Assembly: GCF_014698475.1 (NCBI RefSeq)
Contig: NZ_JACJTB010000014.1
Span: 62,001-126,000 of the forward strand
DNA from: Nostoc spongiaeforme FACHB-130
Lineage (GTDB): Bacteria; Cyanobacteriota; Cyanobacteriia; Cyanobacteriales; Nostocaceae
Direction of reading: 5' to 3'
Length of the DNA: 64,000 bases
The position numbers and the translations under genes are program-made. The notes beneath the pieces were generated by a model. That model saw nothing but the letters and a program-made list of their open reading frames with translations, was not told where the DNA came from and made no database searches. Position 1 is the stretch's first letter. The number at the start of each line of letters is the position of its first letter. This document shows positions 26,801 to 37,357 of this stretch, one piece after another.

Positions 26801-26884
26801 TGATCGCTTTTGGGAATGTGGAGTGCGATCGCTCATCTCTCCATACAGGCGATCGCATTCGGGAATGTGGAGTGCGATCGCCTG
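26801..26884. repeat. HIP1-bounded repeat pair (border 1)
   Basis: Two units of the form GCGATCGC(A/T)TTNGGGAATGTGGAGTGCGATCGC. The second is flanked by CAGGCGATCGC (26846-26856) and its mirror GCGATCGCCTG (26874-26884). It separates the caspase-KAP gene from xisH. Confidence 0.85.
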
Positions 26885-26926
26885 CACAATTAGTATAATT
26901 TATCTAGCCCATATTAATAGAACAAA

Positions 26927-27672
<746 letters not shown>

Positions 27673-27692
27673 TCAATTGCTAGTTTTTTATA

Positions 27693-27784
27693 CAGGCGAT
27701 CGCTTTTGAAAATGTGTAGCGTACGATCGCTCATCATGATAAACAGGCGATCGCTTTTGACAATGTTTAGAGTGCGATCGCTCT
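27693..27784. repeat. HIP1-bounded repeat pair (border 2)
   Basis: Two units CAGGCGATCGCTTTTGA(A/C)AATGT...G(C/T)GATCGCTC in tandem. They separate xisI from the DUF433/DUF5615 pair. Confidence 0.85.
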
Positions 27785-27827
27785 TGGCTAATGGCATGAT
27801 ATAGGAAGTAAGCAATGAGCCAACACA

Positions 27828-28073
27828 ATGCAAAAGCCGCTTAAACAAATGGTTGTATCCGACCCAAAAGTAATGATGGGTAAACCTGTAATTGCAGGTA
27901 CGCGCATCACAGTTGAGTTAATTCTAGAAAAATTAGCTGCGGGTGAACCCCCAGAACAAATTTTAGAATCACATCCACGACTCACACGCGAAGCAATTCA
28001 AGCAGCTTTAGCTTTTGCGGCTGAGGCTTTAAGATATGATGTGATTTATCCTGTTGTTGAGAACGCTTCTTGA
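27828..28073 (+). CDS. DUF433 antitoxin
   Basis: 81 residues. VSDPKVMMGKPVIAGTRITVELILEKLAAGEPPEQILESHPRLT is a textbook DUF433 (VapB45-like) sequence with a helix-turn-helix-like fold; it normally neutralises a DUF5615 PIN-like protein. The stop overlaps the start of that partner. Its role is to bind the toxin and its own operator. Confidence 0.88.
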   Translation: MQKPLKQMVVSDPKVMMGKPVIAGTRITVELILEKLAAGEPPEQILESHPRLTREAIQAALAFAAEALRYDVIYPVVENAS

Positions 28074-28426
28074 AATTCTTAGCAGATGAAAATTTAGATT
28101 TGCAGATTGTTGAGCGTTTGCGCCAAGATGGTCATTTAGTGTGGTACGTTGCTGAAATGGAGCCAGGAATTTCAGATGATGTAGTGCTGGATTTGGCTAA
28201 TCAAGAAGAAGCGATATTATTAACATCAGACAAAGATTTTGGTGAGTTAGTTTTCCGTTTACGTCGTATTGCTTCAGGTGTTGTATTAATTCGATTAGCA
28301 GGGTTATCTACAATCAGCAAATCAGAGAGTATTGCCAATGCTATTAATCAACACAACTCTGAATTACTGGGAGCTTTTACTGTTATTACACCAACAGCAA
28401 TTCGTATTCGTCGGCTTGGAAATTAA
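28070..28426 (+). CDS. DUF5615 PIN-like toxin
   Basis: 118 residues starting at TTG 28070 (read as Met), KFLADENLDLQIVERLRQDGH, with ILLTSDKDFGELVF. The Asp/Glu residues in ADEN and SDKDFG are the metal-binding set of PIN-like Mut7-C/DUF5615 ribonucleases. The four-base overlap with the DUF433 stop indicates a coupled toxin-antitoxin operon. All hallmark acidic residues are intact, so it may be active. Confidence 0.88.
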   Translation: MKFLADENLDLQIVERLRQDGHLVWYVAEMEPGISDDVVLDLANQEEAILLTSDKDFGELVFRLRRIASGVVLIRLAGLSTISKSESIANAINQHNSELLGAFTVITPTAIRIRRLGN

Positions 28427-28460
28427 ATACTGCAAATAAAATCTATTTTACTATGCTAAA

Positions 28461-28494
28461 GGCAGGCGTTAGCGCAGCTTACCGTGGGTATCGC
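28461..28494. repeat. HIP1 split by a 21-bp insert
   Basis: GGCG (28465-28468) and ATCGC (28490-28494) would form the HIP1 octamer; TTAGCGCAGCTTACCGTGG plus two bases (28469-28489) lies exactly between GCG and ATCGC. The insert is related to the one at 29711-29737. Confidence 0.65.
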
Positions 28495-28506
28495 TTATAC
28501 TAAATT

Positions 28507-28773
28507 ATGAGTCAAACAGATAAACTACTAGCTAAGATATTATCAGGCACATCAGACAGAAATATTGCTTTTGAGCAGTTGTGTCAACTACTAATTAAAC
28601 TAGGGTTTGATGAGCGCATTCGCGGTAGCCATCACATATATACAAAAGATGGTGTAGAAGAAATCTTAAATCTGCAACCCAAACAAGGAAAAGCTAAAGC
28701 GTATCAAGTCAAGCAAGTCCGTGAAGTGATTATTAAATATCAACTAGGAGAACAAGATGAATCTGCGATATGA
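28507..28773 (+). CDS. hicA: HicA-family mRNA interferase toxin
   Basis: 88 residues with the double-stranded RNA-binding-like HicA fold: AFEQLCQLLIKLGFDERIRGSHHIYTK places the catalytic His in GSHHIY, followed by LNLQPKQGKAKAYQVKQVREVI. It would cleave mRNA when free of HicB. It overlaps hicB by 17 bp, the normal arrangement. The region before it carries a split HIP1 repeat instead of a full HIP1 pair. Confidence 0.92.
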   Translation: MSQTDKLLAKILSGTSDRNIAFEQLCQLLIKLGFDERIRGSHHIYTKDGVEEILNLQPKQGKAKAYQVKQVREVIIKYQLGEQDESAI

Positions 28774-28969
28774 GATTAATATTTACTGGAGTGAAGAAGA
28801 CCAAGCATTTATCGCAGAAGTACCAGAATTACCTGGATGTGCTGCTGATGGTGAAACTTATCAAGCAGCACTGCAAAATGTAGAAATTATTATGCAGGAA
28901 TGGATTGAAACTGCTCAAGATTTAGGTCGTCCAATTCCTGAACCAAGACAGCGTTTGATGTCTGCTTAG
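28757..28969 (+). CDS. hicB: HicB-family antitoxin
   Basis: 70 residues: YEINIYWSEEDQAFIAEVPELPGCAADGETYQAALQNVEIIMQEWIE is the partly degraded RNase H fold of HicB. It is short and lacks an added ribbon-helix-helix or helix-turn-helix domain, so autoregulation may need HicA or not occur. Start overlaps the hicA end. Confidence 0.92.
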   Translation: MNLRYEINIYWSEEDQAFIAEVPELPGCAADGETYQAALQNVEIIMQEWIETAQDLGRPIPEPRQRLMSA

Positions 28970-29003
28970 GTGAGAAAAATATAAATCGCGATCATATTTT
29001 TAT

Positions 29004-29066
29004 ACAGGCGATCGCATCCGTAATGCGTAGAGTGCGATCGCTCATTTTGAAAAACAGGCGATCGCT
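29004..29066. repeat. HIP1-bounded repeats (border 3)
   Basis: One full unit (CAGGCGATCGCATCCGTAAT...GTGCGATCGCTCAT, 29004-29044) and the start of another (CAGGCGATCGC, 29054-29064). They separate hicAB from the MazF-type pair. Confidence 0.8.
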
Positions 29067-29112
29067 AACCGTGTCATCATAGAATCAGCAACTATATATT
29101 AGAAATAAGGCT

Positions 29113-29310
29113 ATGCTAAAAACACTTTGGGCTACTGTCAGACAAGGAAAAATAGAACTGCTAGAGTCTGCGGAATTAACAGAAGGAACAAAAGTGCTAG
29201 TGACGTTGCTTTCTGATGATGAAAATGAATTTTGGCTTCAAGCTAGTCAAAAATCATTAGATGCAGTTTGGGATAATACTGAGGATGATGTCTATGCTCA
29301 ACTACTCTAA
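29113..29310 (+). CDS. Small antitoxin of a MazF/PemK pair
   Basis: 65 residues. MLKTLWATVRQGKIELLESAELTEGTKVLVTLL is the beta-strand-rich N-terminus of AbrB-like or AF2212-like antitoxins in cyanobacteria. The acidic tail DNTEDDVYAQLL would wrap the toxin. It overlaps the MazF gene by up to 26 bp depending on the toxin start. DNA-binding to its own promoter is expected from the family. Confidence 0.8.
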   Translation: MLKTLWATVRQGKIELLESAELTEGTKVLVTLLSDDENEFWLQASQKSLDAVWDNTEDDVYAQLL

Positions 29311-29623
29311 AAATGACATCATTTTAGTTCAGTATCCCTTTTCAGATTTGTCAACTTCAAAAGTTAGACCTGCTGTTGTAGTCAGTATGCAACACATTTC
29401 TCAAGATATTTTTATTACGCCTTTGACAAGCAAAACTGAAGCATTATTAGAAGGCGAGTTTGTGTTGTCTGAATGGAAAGCAGCAGGTCTAAATGTAGCA
29501 ACAGCAGTTAAAAGAGGATTATATACAGTCCATAAAAGCTTGGTTGTAAAAGTAATTGGCAAGTTAGCTGATGCTGATGCTGAATTGTTAGAGCAATCCT
29601 TGAAAGGTTGGTTGGGACTGTAA
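29285..29623 (+). CDS. MazF/PemK-family mRNA interferase
   Basis: ATG codons at 29285, 29288 and 29294 are all in frame; the last (MLNYSKNDIILVQYPF) best fits the usual MazF start. The fold signature is YSKNDIILVQYPFSD, RPAVVVSMQHIS, ITPLTSKTE and the closing helix. Length about 110 matches. It cleaves RNA at specific short sites. The gene is followed by a third set of HIP1 repeats and then by the unrelated glycosylase gene on the other strand. Confidence 0.88.
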   Translation: MMSMLNYSKNDIILVQYPFSDLSTSKVRPAVVVSMQHISQDIFITPLTSKTEALLEGEFVLSEWKAAGLNVATAVKRGLYTVHKSLVVKVIGKLADADAELLEQSLKGWLGL

Positions 29624-29679
29624 TACAAAATACCATTATTTATGGCAATATCTCAAAACTGAAAATTGAATATTTTAAT

Positions 29680-29844
29680 CAGGCGATCGCATTTGGGAAT
29701 GTGGAGTGCGTTAGCGTAGCTTACCGGAGGTAGAGGTATCGCTCATGATGCCACACAGGTGATCGATTTAGTCTTATGTAGAGTGCGATCGCCCATGATG
29801 ACAAACAGGCGATCGCTTTGGGAATGTGGAGAGGTGCGATCGCC
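29680..29844. repeat. HIP1-bounded repeats (border 4), one interrupted
   Basis: Three units. In the first, the right HIP1 is split by 27 bp at 29711-29737, between GCG and ATCGC. The last unit ends AATGTGGAGAGGTGCGATCGCCT. This marks the right edge of the toxin-antitoxin cluster. Confidence 0.8.
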
Positions 29845-29878
29845 TAAATAATACACTAAGATACCGAAAGCAATTAAT

Positions 29879-30484
29879 TTATCCTTTTTTAGATACAGCC
29901 GGACTATTCCATAAATACCAGCGCCAAGGCAAGTCTACACCTTTAGTCAAACCAATGCGCGTAGTCTGAATTAGCGCCAGATTTCCTTGTTCTAGCTGTT
30001 GTTGAAACTCAGGACGGCGGTGTTCTAACCAGAGTGCTTGACCAAATTCTAGGGGTGTTGCATTCAATGTCAAATCAATCTTCAAAGCACGGCAAAGTTT
30101 ACCCGGCCCGGCGGCGATGCGATGTGGCTTGAGTTTTTCTTGATGATTAACCCAGGTAGGGACTTGCGCTAACTCCAAGGCGCGGAGAAGCACAGCACTA
30201 GGAATTCCATCTTTGTCAGTTACCACATTCAAACAGTGGTAAACACCATAAATTAAATACACATAAGCTTTTCCAGCCGCATCAAACATGACCTGATTGC
30301 GAGTAGTCCGACTGCGATAAGCGTGCATTGCTGGATCTTCCGGTGCATAGGCTTCTGTCTCGACAATCATTCCCCGAAAAATCCTACCATCTGGCATTTG
30401 TCTAACTAAAGTACAGCCAATTAATTCAGGAGCCACTAAAGTTGAGGGACGAGTCAGCCAAGTTGCATTAATGTCAGAGGTCAT
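29879..30484 (-). CDS. DNA-3-methyladenine glycosylase (AAG/MPG family)
   Basis: 201 residues. APELIGCTLVRQMPDGRIFRGMIVETEAYAPEDPAMHAYRSRTTRN contains the active-site Glu of AAG enzymes and the DPA-HA-R-T-RN pattern. AYVYLIYGVYHCLNVVTD is the next conserved block. It removes alkylated bases to begin base-excision repair. It is single-copy on the minus strand, next to but not part of the toxin-antitoxin cluster. Confidence 0.93.
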   Translation of the reverse strand: MTSDINATWLTRPSTLVAPELIGCTLVRQMPDGRIFRGMIVETEAYAPEDPAMHAYRSRTTRNQVMFDAAGKAYVYLIYGVYHCLNVVTDKDGIPSAVLLRALELAQVPTWVNHQEKLKPHRIAAGPGKLCRALKIDLTLNATPLEFGQALWLEHRRPEFQQQLEQGNLALIQTTRIGLTKGVDLPWRWYLWNSPAVSKKG

Positions 30485-30543
30485 AGACTAGGGGCTGGAG
30501 GCTAGGGACTAGAGGTTAGTATTTTTACTCAGCACTCAGCACT

Positions 30544-33500
30544 TCAAGTATGAATACTTTGCTGGATAGGAACTTCAATGCGAAATTCTGTACCTTGCCC
30601 TGGTTGTGAATCACATTGAAAAATACCACCATGCTTATCTACCACAATTTGGTAACTAATTGATAGTCCCAAGCCTGTACCCTTACCTACAGGTTTAGTG
30701 GTGAAAAATGGGTCAAAGACTCTTGTTTTTACAGCTTCTGGTATGCCTAATCCATTGTCTTTGATGTAAATTACCACGCTCGGCACATTTTTGTTCATCT
30801 CACCAACGGTAGTGCGAACGGTAATTTGATGTTGATGAGTGGCTGAGGTGGATTCTGGGTGATATTCTAAAGCGTCGATCGCATTGCTCAACACATTCAT
30901 AAATACTTGGTTGAGTTGTCCTGCATAACACTCTACCAATGGCAAATCACCATACTCTTTAATAACTTGAATGTCAGCACTATCGGATTTCGACTTCAAG
31001 CGGTGCTGTAAAATCAGTAGGGTACTATCAAGACCTTCGTGAATATCTACTACTTTCATTTCCGCTTCATCCAAGCGAGAGAAATTCCTCAAGGACATGA
31101 CGATTTGGCGGATGCGTTCTACACCAACGCTCATCGAAGCGAGAGTTTTGGGTAAATCTTGTGAGAGAAATTCTAAGTCAATATCTTCTAGGCGATCGCT
31201 AATTTCCTCACTAGGTTTAGGATATTGTTTCTGATAAAGGTTGAGCATTCCCAGTAAATCATCTGCATACTCCCGCACATGAGATAAATTGCCATAAATA
31301 AAATTCACGGGATTATTAATTTCATGAGCCACACCAGCCACTAACTGACCTAGTGAAGACATTTTTTCGGTTTGGATGAGTTGAGTTTGGGTAGTTTGTA
31401 ACTCATGCAAGGCTTCGGTTAATTTTTGGGTTTGTTGTTTAGTATGGGCTAGTAAATCAGCTTGCTCTAGGGCGACAGACAGTTGAGTTGCTACTTGGGT
31501 AGTAAATTGTATTTCAGAAGTTTCCCATTCTCGCGGTTGAGTGCATTGGTGAATACACAATAAACCCCAGAGTTCATGACCTTTAACCAGAGGAACTACT
31601 AAATTGGCTTGTATCTGAAGTTTTTCCAATAAGTTTAAATAGCAAGGGTTAAGTCCAGAGTTGTGAACGTCAGTAATCACATGCACTCTTCCTTGACGAT
31701 GCAAAGCAATATATTTTTGCTTAAAGCAAGTGTCTTGAATTTTTAAAGCAAGTGTCGAGACAAACCCAGGTAAAATATCCTCTGCTACGACTTCACCCGT
31801 ATCTAGTTCTGCATTGGGGTCAAAGCGATAAACTACAACTCGGTCAGCATTTAAAGTCCGCCGCACTTCATGGGCTGTTGCACTAAAAATTGTCTCTAAA
31901 TCCAGCGATTCCCGCAGTTTAGTTACTACTTCAAATAATATTTGGCGTTGTTCGGCCGCTTTTCGCAAATCAGCAGCTTGTTGCTGAGTTTGCATCAGTA
32001 ATTGGGCTTGTTGCAGGGCTATACCTAATTGGGCTGCAATTTGACTGAGAAAGTTAACTTCTGACGGCTTCCATTCACGGGGGCCAGAATGTTGATATGT
32101 GCAAAGTAAACCCCAGAGTTTTTGCCCGACAAAAATGGGAGCTAAAACAAAAGCATGAATGTGATAATACTCTAAATTATCTAAATGGCACTGGTTAAAG
32201 CCCATTTGATAGATATCATCCACAGCAAATGTTTCGTTGTGGCGGTAACGCCCTCCTTCGGTTTTTTGCAGGTAGGTGTCATTCCAAACTGTATTTACCG
32301 CTATTTTGCTTTCATTTGTCCAATGGGGGCTAGTCGCTTCAAAATCACCAACAAATTCACCACCCCAATCTTCGGTAAACCGATAAACCGAAACGCGATC
32401 GCCTTTGACTAACTGACAGACTTCTTTGGTGGTAATTTGAAAAATCTGATCTATATCCAACGACTCCCGAATTTTAGCAATCACGCCAAATACGGCTTGT
32501 TGTTGTTGATATGTGCGTTCTAGTTCAACTGTGCGCCTTTTTACTTGATGTTCTAAATTGTGATTAAAGCCTTGTACTTGTTGATAAAGTTCATATTGTT
32601 GAACTGCTGAGGCAAAATGTTTAGCAAGTTCTCTGGCTAGTTCAATATCTGCGTCTGTCCATTTTTGGGCTTGGGCTGTTTTTGATTCTTTCCAAACATC
32701 AAAAGATAACCGGGGATATAACTGGCGGCGATCGCGGTCAAATTGACCAGCCCATAAGGTTTCTGTGTCGATTTCATTACGAAAGATACTCAAATAACCA
32801 ACTAATTGCTGACGATAACATAGGGGAATCATCAACAAACTACGAATTTTTGTTGGTTTAAAAGTTGGTTGCAAAATTCGCAAACTTGCAGTTTGATAAA
32901 TATCATCAATTGCCCAAACATCATATTCGCCAGACTGATAATGTTCTTGCCAGACGTTATACTGCTCCATTAAGGGATAAATCGTATCTTGGGGAATTTC
33001 TGGCTGTTGTCCACTGGTATAAATTTGAATGCAGTCACTCCCAGGAATTAAACATTCTTTCAGACTTTTAATTTGATTATTGGCAGCTTGAAAAGCTGTG
33101 TTTCTCATACACAATCTCCCACCAGCACCTTGAAAGGCGGCGACAGCAGCTTCTAATGCTGGTTGTAAAACAATTGTCGGTAGGGAATGTAGCAGGGTAG
33201 CAATGCGATTAATTACACTTTCTCGTTCGGCTTTGGCGCGGGCTTGGGCGAGAAGATAACTTTGGGCGATCGCCACCGATAATTGATCTACAACCATTTG
33301 CATCGCTTCTAATTCATAAAGTGAAATAGAATGCGCCTGGGAATGATGAGATACCAGCAATCCCCACAGTTGATGTTGATGGAAAATCGGCGCAACGACG
33401 CAAGATTTAACTCCCATCGCCGTTAAGTATTCCGCGTGACAAGGATCTACAGGACGGTAACGAATATCTTCTACTTTCAGTTCGCCTGTTTCTAAAACAC

Positions 33501-33852
33501 TCATCGGGCTGTGACCAATCTGTTGCAATTCCACATTCACAACAGAACGTACCCTTGATTTAGTAAACAATTCACGCGCATGAGGCGGAATATCATCGGC
33601 GGGAAAATTCAGTCCCAACAGCGAAGGTAAACGCTGTTCATGAATAGATTCACTCACCACTTTACCCGTACCATCCGGATGAAATTGATAAATCATTACT
33701 CGGTCAGTTCCCAATAAACAGCGTACTTCTGCTGTTGTGGTTGCAATAATTTCTTCTAACTCTAATGTTTGACGAATACGATTTGTTATCCGGCGCAGGA
33801 GACTCTCTTGATCAAGTCTTGTCCGCAAGTTTGGATCTGCTAGTTGGGACAT
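30544..33852 (-). CDS. Multi-GAF (phytochrome/cyanobacteriochrome-like) sensor histidine kinase
   Basis: 1102 residues with four GAF domains and no receiver or transmembrane region. GAF1 (about 20-200) has the phytochrome-type [14 protein letters not shown] and a Cys138-His139 ([10 protein letters not shown]), as in bilin lyase sites. GAF2 (about 215-420) has no such Cys. GAF3 (about 455-620) has Cys555-His556 (NQCHLDNLE), typical of cyanobacteriochromes. GAF4 (about 640-800) has Cys737-Tyr738. The kinase core has His843 ([15 protein letters not shown]), an N-box ([10 protein letters not shown]), and a G-box ([22 protein letters not shown]). A light sensor is likely; the response regulator is not in the window. 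Confidence 0.92.
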   Translation of the reverse strand: MSQLADPNLRTRLDQESLLRRITNRIRQTLELEEIIATTTAEVRCLLGTDRVMIYQFHPDGTGKVVSESIHEQRLPSLLGLNFPADDIPPHARELFTKSRVRSVVNVELQQIGHSPMSVLETGELKVEDIRYRPVDPCHAEYLTAMGVKSCVVAPIFHQHQLWGLLVSHHSQAHSISLYELEAMQMVVDQLSVAIAQSYLLAQARAKAERESVINRIATLLHSLPTIVLQPALEAAVAAFQGAGGRLCMRNTAFQAANNQIKSLKECLIPGSDCIQIYTSGQQPEIPQDTIYPLMEQYNVWQEHYQSGEYDVWAIDDIYQTASLRILQPTFKPTKIRSLLMIPLCYRQQLVGYLSIFRNEIDTETLWAGQFDRDRRQLYPRLSFDVWKESKTAQAQKWTDADIELARELAKHFASAVQQYELYQQVQGFNHNLEHQVKRRTVELERTYQQQQAVFGVIAKIRESLDIDQIFQITTKEVCQLVKGDRVSVYRFTEDWGGEFVGDFEATSPHWTNESKIAVNTVWNDTYLQKTEGGRYRHNETFAVDDIYQMGFNQCHLDNLEYYHIHAFVLAPIFVGQKLWGLLCTYQHSGPREWKPSEVNFLSQIAAQLGIALQQAQLLMQTQQQAADLRKAAEQRQILFEVVTKLRESLDLETIFSATAHEVRRTLNADRVVVYRFDPNAELDTGEVVAEDILPGFVSTLALKIQDTCFKQKYIALHRQGRVHVITDVHNSGLNPCYLNLLEKLQIQANLVVPLVKGHELWGLLCIHQCTQPREWETSEIQFTTQVATQLSVALEQADLLAHTKQQTQKLTEALHELQTTQTQLIQTEKMSSLGQLVAGVAHEINNPVNFIYGNLSHVREYADDLLGMLNLYQKQYPKPSEEISDRLEDIDLEFLSQDLPKTLASMSVGVERIRQIVMSLRNFSRLDEAEMKVVDIHEGLDSTLLILQHRLKSKSDSADIQVIKEYGDLPLVECYAGQLNQVFMNVLSNAIDALEYHPESTSATHQHQITVRTTVGEMNKNVPSVVIYIKDNGLGIPEAVKTRVFDPFFTTKPVGKGTGLGLSISYQIVVDKHGGIFQCDSQPGQGTEFRIEVPIQQSIHT

Positions 33853-34178
33853 TGTTTTTAAGTTTAAAAAATTTGAAATTAAATATCTATCTTGTCAGCG
33901 ATAAATCTAAAAACATTGTGAATTTTCTATAATCTATTTGTCTACAGTAAAACCACGGTCAAAATACAGTGAATACTCCTAGGTTTTTGTTACAGGTTTT
34001 TACATTGTTTTTTTTACAAAAAAAATCCCATCATTTTATAGATTTTTGATAAATTTTTCCTAGTAAAAAGTTTAAAAAGGTCAGATATTTATGTTTTTCC
34101 AAAAAAATAGAGACCAGAACTAAACTGTGTCTCTATTGTTAAATATTAATTCTGCCTTGCGGCTGATTACTCAGAGAA
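33853..34178. other. Intergenic region between histidine kinase and ArsA-type gene
   Basis: 326 bp of AT-rich sequence with runs of T and A and no ORF of note. It contains the terminator for the ArsA-type gene (34101-34137) and the presumed kinase promoter. No recognised operator. Confidence 0.5.
34101..34137 (-). terminator. Intrinsic terminator of the ArsA-type gene
   Basis: On the minus strand AATAGAGAC pairs with GTCTCTATT (9 bp, 14-nt loop), followed by TTTTTT. Confidence 0.8.
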
Positions 34179-35366
34179 TTAAACTCTGTTATTATCAGCA
34201 AAACGGATTCTTAAATAGTCTTCTTCCATCTTGGCACCAGCCGGCTGTAGTGCTGCTAAAGCTTGTGGTAAAACCAAATTACGGCGATGATTACCAATTG
34301 TGATATTCAACTCATCACCTGTTTTACTTAGCTGAATTTGGTGCTTTGGAATACCTGGTAAATACAGTTCTAAACTGTATTCATTCTTATCTTGTACGAC
34401 TCTAACTGTTGTTTCTTTGTAATAAACTTGGCTAGGGTCTTCGTCTTTGTAGAGAATTTCTTTGAGTCTTTCTAGTGCCGCTAATCCACACATTTCTTCT
34501 GAAAATAGTGGCACTTCTTTGACTGGTAGAGGATGGAAATTTTCGTGAATTTCTTGACGATACTGTTCTTGATTTTGTTTCCAACGTTGGAAAAATGGAT
34601 CTTCCACTTCCGGCGGAATAATCCTGTTAGCAACTACTAAATCTGTAGCTACATTGTATAAGCTTAAATAAGCATGGGCGCGTAGCGATTCTTTAATCAC
34701 CATCTTTTCGGGATTGGTGACAAGACGTACAGAAGTTTGGGTATTATCTGTTAATACCTTTTCCAGCGCCTCAATTTGTTCATAAAATTCGTAAGGTGCA
34801 TCCATTACCTCTTTGTCGGGTAGAGAAAAACCCGCAATTGGTTTAAAAATTGGTTCCACTAAAGGACGCAACGCTACAGAGATATTTTGAAATGGTTTGT
34901 AAAAGCGGCGCATATACCAACCGCCGACTTCTGGTAAGCTTAACAAGCGCAAAGCTGTGCCGGTGGGGGCTGAGTCAATAATCAAAACATCAAAATCCCC
35001 TTCATCATAATGGCGTTTCATTCTCACCAAGCTGAAAATTTCATCCATTCCTGGTAGAATTGCCAATTCTTCGGCTTGCACGCCTTCTAAGCCCCGCGCC
35101 TGCAAAACCTGAGTAATGTATCGCTTCACAGCACCCCAGTTACCTTCCAGTTCTTGCAGTGCGTCTAGTTCTGCACCCCACAAGTTTGGGCGAATTTGTT
35201 TGGGCGCATGTTCTAGTTCTAAATCAAAACTATCGGCTAAGGAATGGGCGGGATCTGTACTTAAAACTAGTGTACGATAGCCCAGTTCTGCACAACGAAG
35301 TCCCGTAGCGGCAGCAACAGAGGTTTTTCCCACACCGCCTTTGCCTGTCATCAAAATTACTCGCAT
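34179..35366 (-). CDS. ArsA/GET3-family ATPase with C-terminal HSP20-like domain
   Basis: 395 residues. [20 protein letters not shown] is the deviant Walker A of the family, [14 protein letters not shown] follows, and switch motif [16 protein letters not shown] is present. The last ~75 residues ([33 protein letters not shown]) resemble the HSP20-like tail found in cyanobacterial ArsA/Get3 proteins. The family either powers arsenite export or targets tail-anchored membrane proteins; no ArsB or ArsR is nearby, so the targeting-type role is more plausible. Confidence 0.9.
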   Translation of the reverse strand: MRVILMTGKGGVGKTSVAAATGLRCAELGYRTLVLSTDPAHSLADSFDLELEHAPKQIRPNLWGAELDALQELEGNWGAVKRYITQVLQARGLEGVQAEELAILPGMDEIFSLVRMKRHYDEGDFDVLIIDSAPTGTALRLLSLPEVGGWYMRRFYKPFQNISVALRPLVEPIFKPIAGFSLPDKEVMDAPYEFYEQIEALEKVLTDNTQTSVRLVTNPEKMVIKESLRAHAYLSLYNVATDLVVANRIIPPEVEDPFFQRWKQNQEQYRQEIHENFHPLPVKEVPLFSEEMCGLAALERLKEILYKDEDPSQVYYKETTVRVVQDKNEYSLELYLPGIPKHQIQLSKTGDELNITIGNHRRNLVLPQALAALQPAGAKMEEDYLRIRFADNNRV

Positions 35367-35801
35367 TATCTCGAATCTATAAGGTTTTTAGCTTGTGAGT
35401 CCTCTAAAATGCTCAATTAATGCTCAAAGAGGGGGTGGTTAGTTTTGCAGCTAAATATCAAGTATGAATTTCATACTCAATCTCTCTGCCAAAAAAACAC
35501 TCATCTTTTATTATTACGTAATTTTCTGACTCACAAGTTGCCCAATCCTAAATTCGTCGAGGAATTTAGACCTGAATCCTTACCGCAAAAGTATGAAGAA
35601 ACGAACCGCAAAGGACGCAAAGGACACGAAGTTATAAGAGTTTGAGATAGTTATTGCTTAAGTCCTATAGAAGTCAGAAGTCAGGAGTCAGAATGGTTAA
35701 TAGATCACAGTTTTGCTAGACAGAGATTTTCACAGTTTCAAACAGGTTTCTCAGCCAAAATCTAAAATCTAAAATCCAAATTCCAAAATTGGTATGAGTC
35801 G
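35367..35801. other. Intergenic region with repeat relics
   Basis: 435 bp. An AT-rich leader, GAACCGCAAAGGACGCAAAG-type repeats near 35600-35625, the degraded MITE end (35613-35667) and AAAATCTAAAATC simple repeats (about 35758-35790). The short frame at 35445-35645 overlaps these repeats and is not supported as a gene. Confidence 0.55.
35613..35667. mobile_element. Degraded MITE right end
   Basis: AGAGTTTGAGATAGTTATTGCTTAAGTCCTA parallels the right end of the element at 2640-2758 (GAGTTTAAGAGAGTTCTTGCGTAAGTCCTA), including the terminal repeat with one change. No matching left end was found. Confidence 0.45.
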
Positions 35802-37037
35802 TTATTTGATTAATCCCATCTCATATAAACCTTGGTGCAGTCTTTTGGCTTCTGCGAGATTTTGCTGCTGTTCGTGGAGGAGAATGGCATTTTTAAATGC
35901 TGTCAGACTAGCTTGGAGATTACCAACTTTTAGCTGTACTACGCCTAAATTTTGATATGCTTCTGCGTAATAAGGATTTAATTTGATGACTTTTTGATAA
36001 CAAGCGATCGCATCAGTAAATAAATTCAAAGCCTTTAATGTCATCCCTAAGTTATAGTATCCAGTCGCAAAATCTGGGTCAATCTTTAAAGCTGTTTCGT
36101 AAGCTTTTTTGGCGTTGTTTAAATCGCCTGCATCTTTGAGTAAGTTACCTAAATTGTTATATGCTCCTAACTTGAGCATGGGATAAATCGGTAATTTAAT
36201 CGCAGCTTGATAGTGTTCTAGGGCTGATTGCGGCTGTTTTAAATGATTGTACGCAATCCCTAAATGATAATGGAGTTCATATAAAATTTCGTAGTTTTCT
36301 GTTGATTGATTTGCCGTCACCCAATCTTGGGATGACTTACCACTAGCTTGCTTGAGTCCCCGGAGCAATAATTCTACACCTTGAGAAATTTTGCCAGTTT
36401 CAACGTAAAGCGCCCCTAATTTACTGCAAACATAAGGATCATTGGGATGGGTGGCGAGAAACTCTAACATTGCAGCTTGGGCTTTAATGTATTTATTATT
36501 TTGAGCGATCGCTCTTTTTTGATACCCTGTATGCAGAATTGCTACACCCTGCAAATAACCAACTTGCCAATGCGGTTCTTTTTGTATAATCGTCGCTACA
36601 CTATCATCAACTAAGGCATGATAAGGCCGCTCAAAGCGAATTTCGGGATGATTGCGAAACAACCGCGAAACCAAAGAATAGGGAGATTGAACCGCACCAA
36701 TTTCTTGGCGGATGAGATTGATTAAGATATATTCATCACTTTGAATTGCATCTTGTATCTGTGGCACAATGCTGGGGTTGAGTATTTCATCTGCATCTAA
36801 CACCAACACCCAATCACCAGTAACATATTTTAAAGCGGCATTCCGAGCAGTACTAAAGTTATTAGTCCATTGGAAATGATGTACTTTTGCGCCGAATTGC
36901 TGGGCGATTTCGGGAGTGCGATCGCTAGAACCTGTATCTAACACTACCATCTCATCCACGAAATCCTTAACACTATTTAAGCACTTCGGTAGCGTAGTTT
37001 CTTCATTTTTTACAATCATGCACAGACTAATACTCAT
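35802..37037 (-). CDS. Glycosyltransferase family 2 with C-terminal TPR repeats
   Basis: 411 residues. Residues 1-90 have the GT2 signature: SLCMIVKNEE, VVLDTGSSDRT and the metal-binding DADE at about 80-83. The remainder (about 190-400) contains tetratricopeptide-like repeats (YYNLGMTLKALNLFTDAIACYQKVIKLNP, YAEAYQNLGVVQLK). GT2 enzymes move sugars from nucleotide-sugar donors; the acceptor is unknown. The TPRs presumably bind protein partners. Its gene is divergent from a short AT-rich leader before the Ser/Thr kinase. Confidence 0.88.
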   Translation of the reverse strand: MSISLCMIVKNEETTLPKCLNSVKDFVDEMVVLDTGSSDRTPEIAQQFGAKVHHFQWTNNFSTARNAALKYVTGDWVLVLDADEILNPSIVPQIQDAIQSDEYILINLIRQEIGAVQSPYSLVSRLFRNHPEIRFERPYHALVDDSVATIIQKEPHWQVGYLQGVAILHTGYQKRAIAQNNKYIKAQAAMLEFLATHPNDPYVCSKLGALYVETGKISQGVELLLRGLKQASGKSSQDWVTANQSTENYEILYELHYHLGIAYNHLKQPQSALEHYQAAIKLPIYPMLKLGAYNNLGNLLKDAGDLNNAKKAYETALKIDPDFATGYYNLGMTLKALNLFTDAIACYQKVIKLNPYYAEAYQNLGVVQLKVGNLQASLTAFKNAILLHEQQQNLAEAKRLHQGLYEMGLIK

Positions 37038-37357
37038 ATGCGAACTTCAATTTATTTACTTATATTTATTAAACATAGGTGATGCACTTGCACAAATTCA
37101 GCACTTAGCAATTTTAAATCGGTTGCTCACAAATCTACTCCCAGTCTCTTCGCGTAGTTTACAAATTCAACCGGATTGCTACATGACAACTCTACTTGCT
37201 ACCAGCCAATGCTTAACACTTTATTACAATAGATTGGCAAAACAGTGAAGTACACTATCTTGCTTTTCAGATGATTCTGAATTTGGCTGTGCTGTATGTG
37301 CAAAAATCAAGATTAACAAATCAGTGAGCGAGTATTCTCAAAGAGAGGGGAAACTTC
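37038..37357. other. Intergenic region before the Ser/Thr kinase
   Basis: 320 bp separating divergent genes. AT-rich, with no ORF that is convincing. The GAGAGGGGAAACTTC ribosome site is at about 37343-37357. No palindromes of note. Confidence 0.5.

Noticed and set aside
35445-35645. A 66-residue ORF before the glycosyltransferase
   Set aside because: It runs over dispersed repeats and lacks conserved features.
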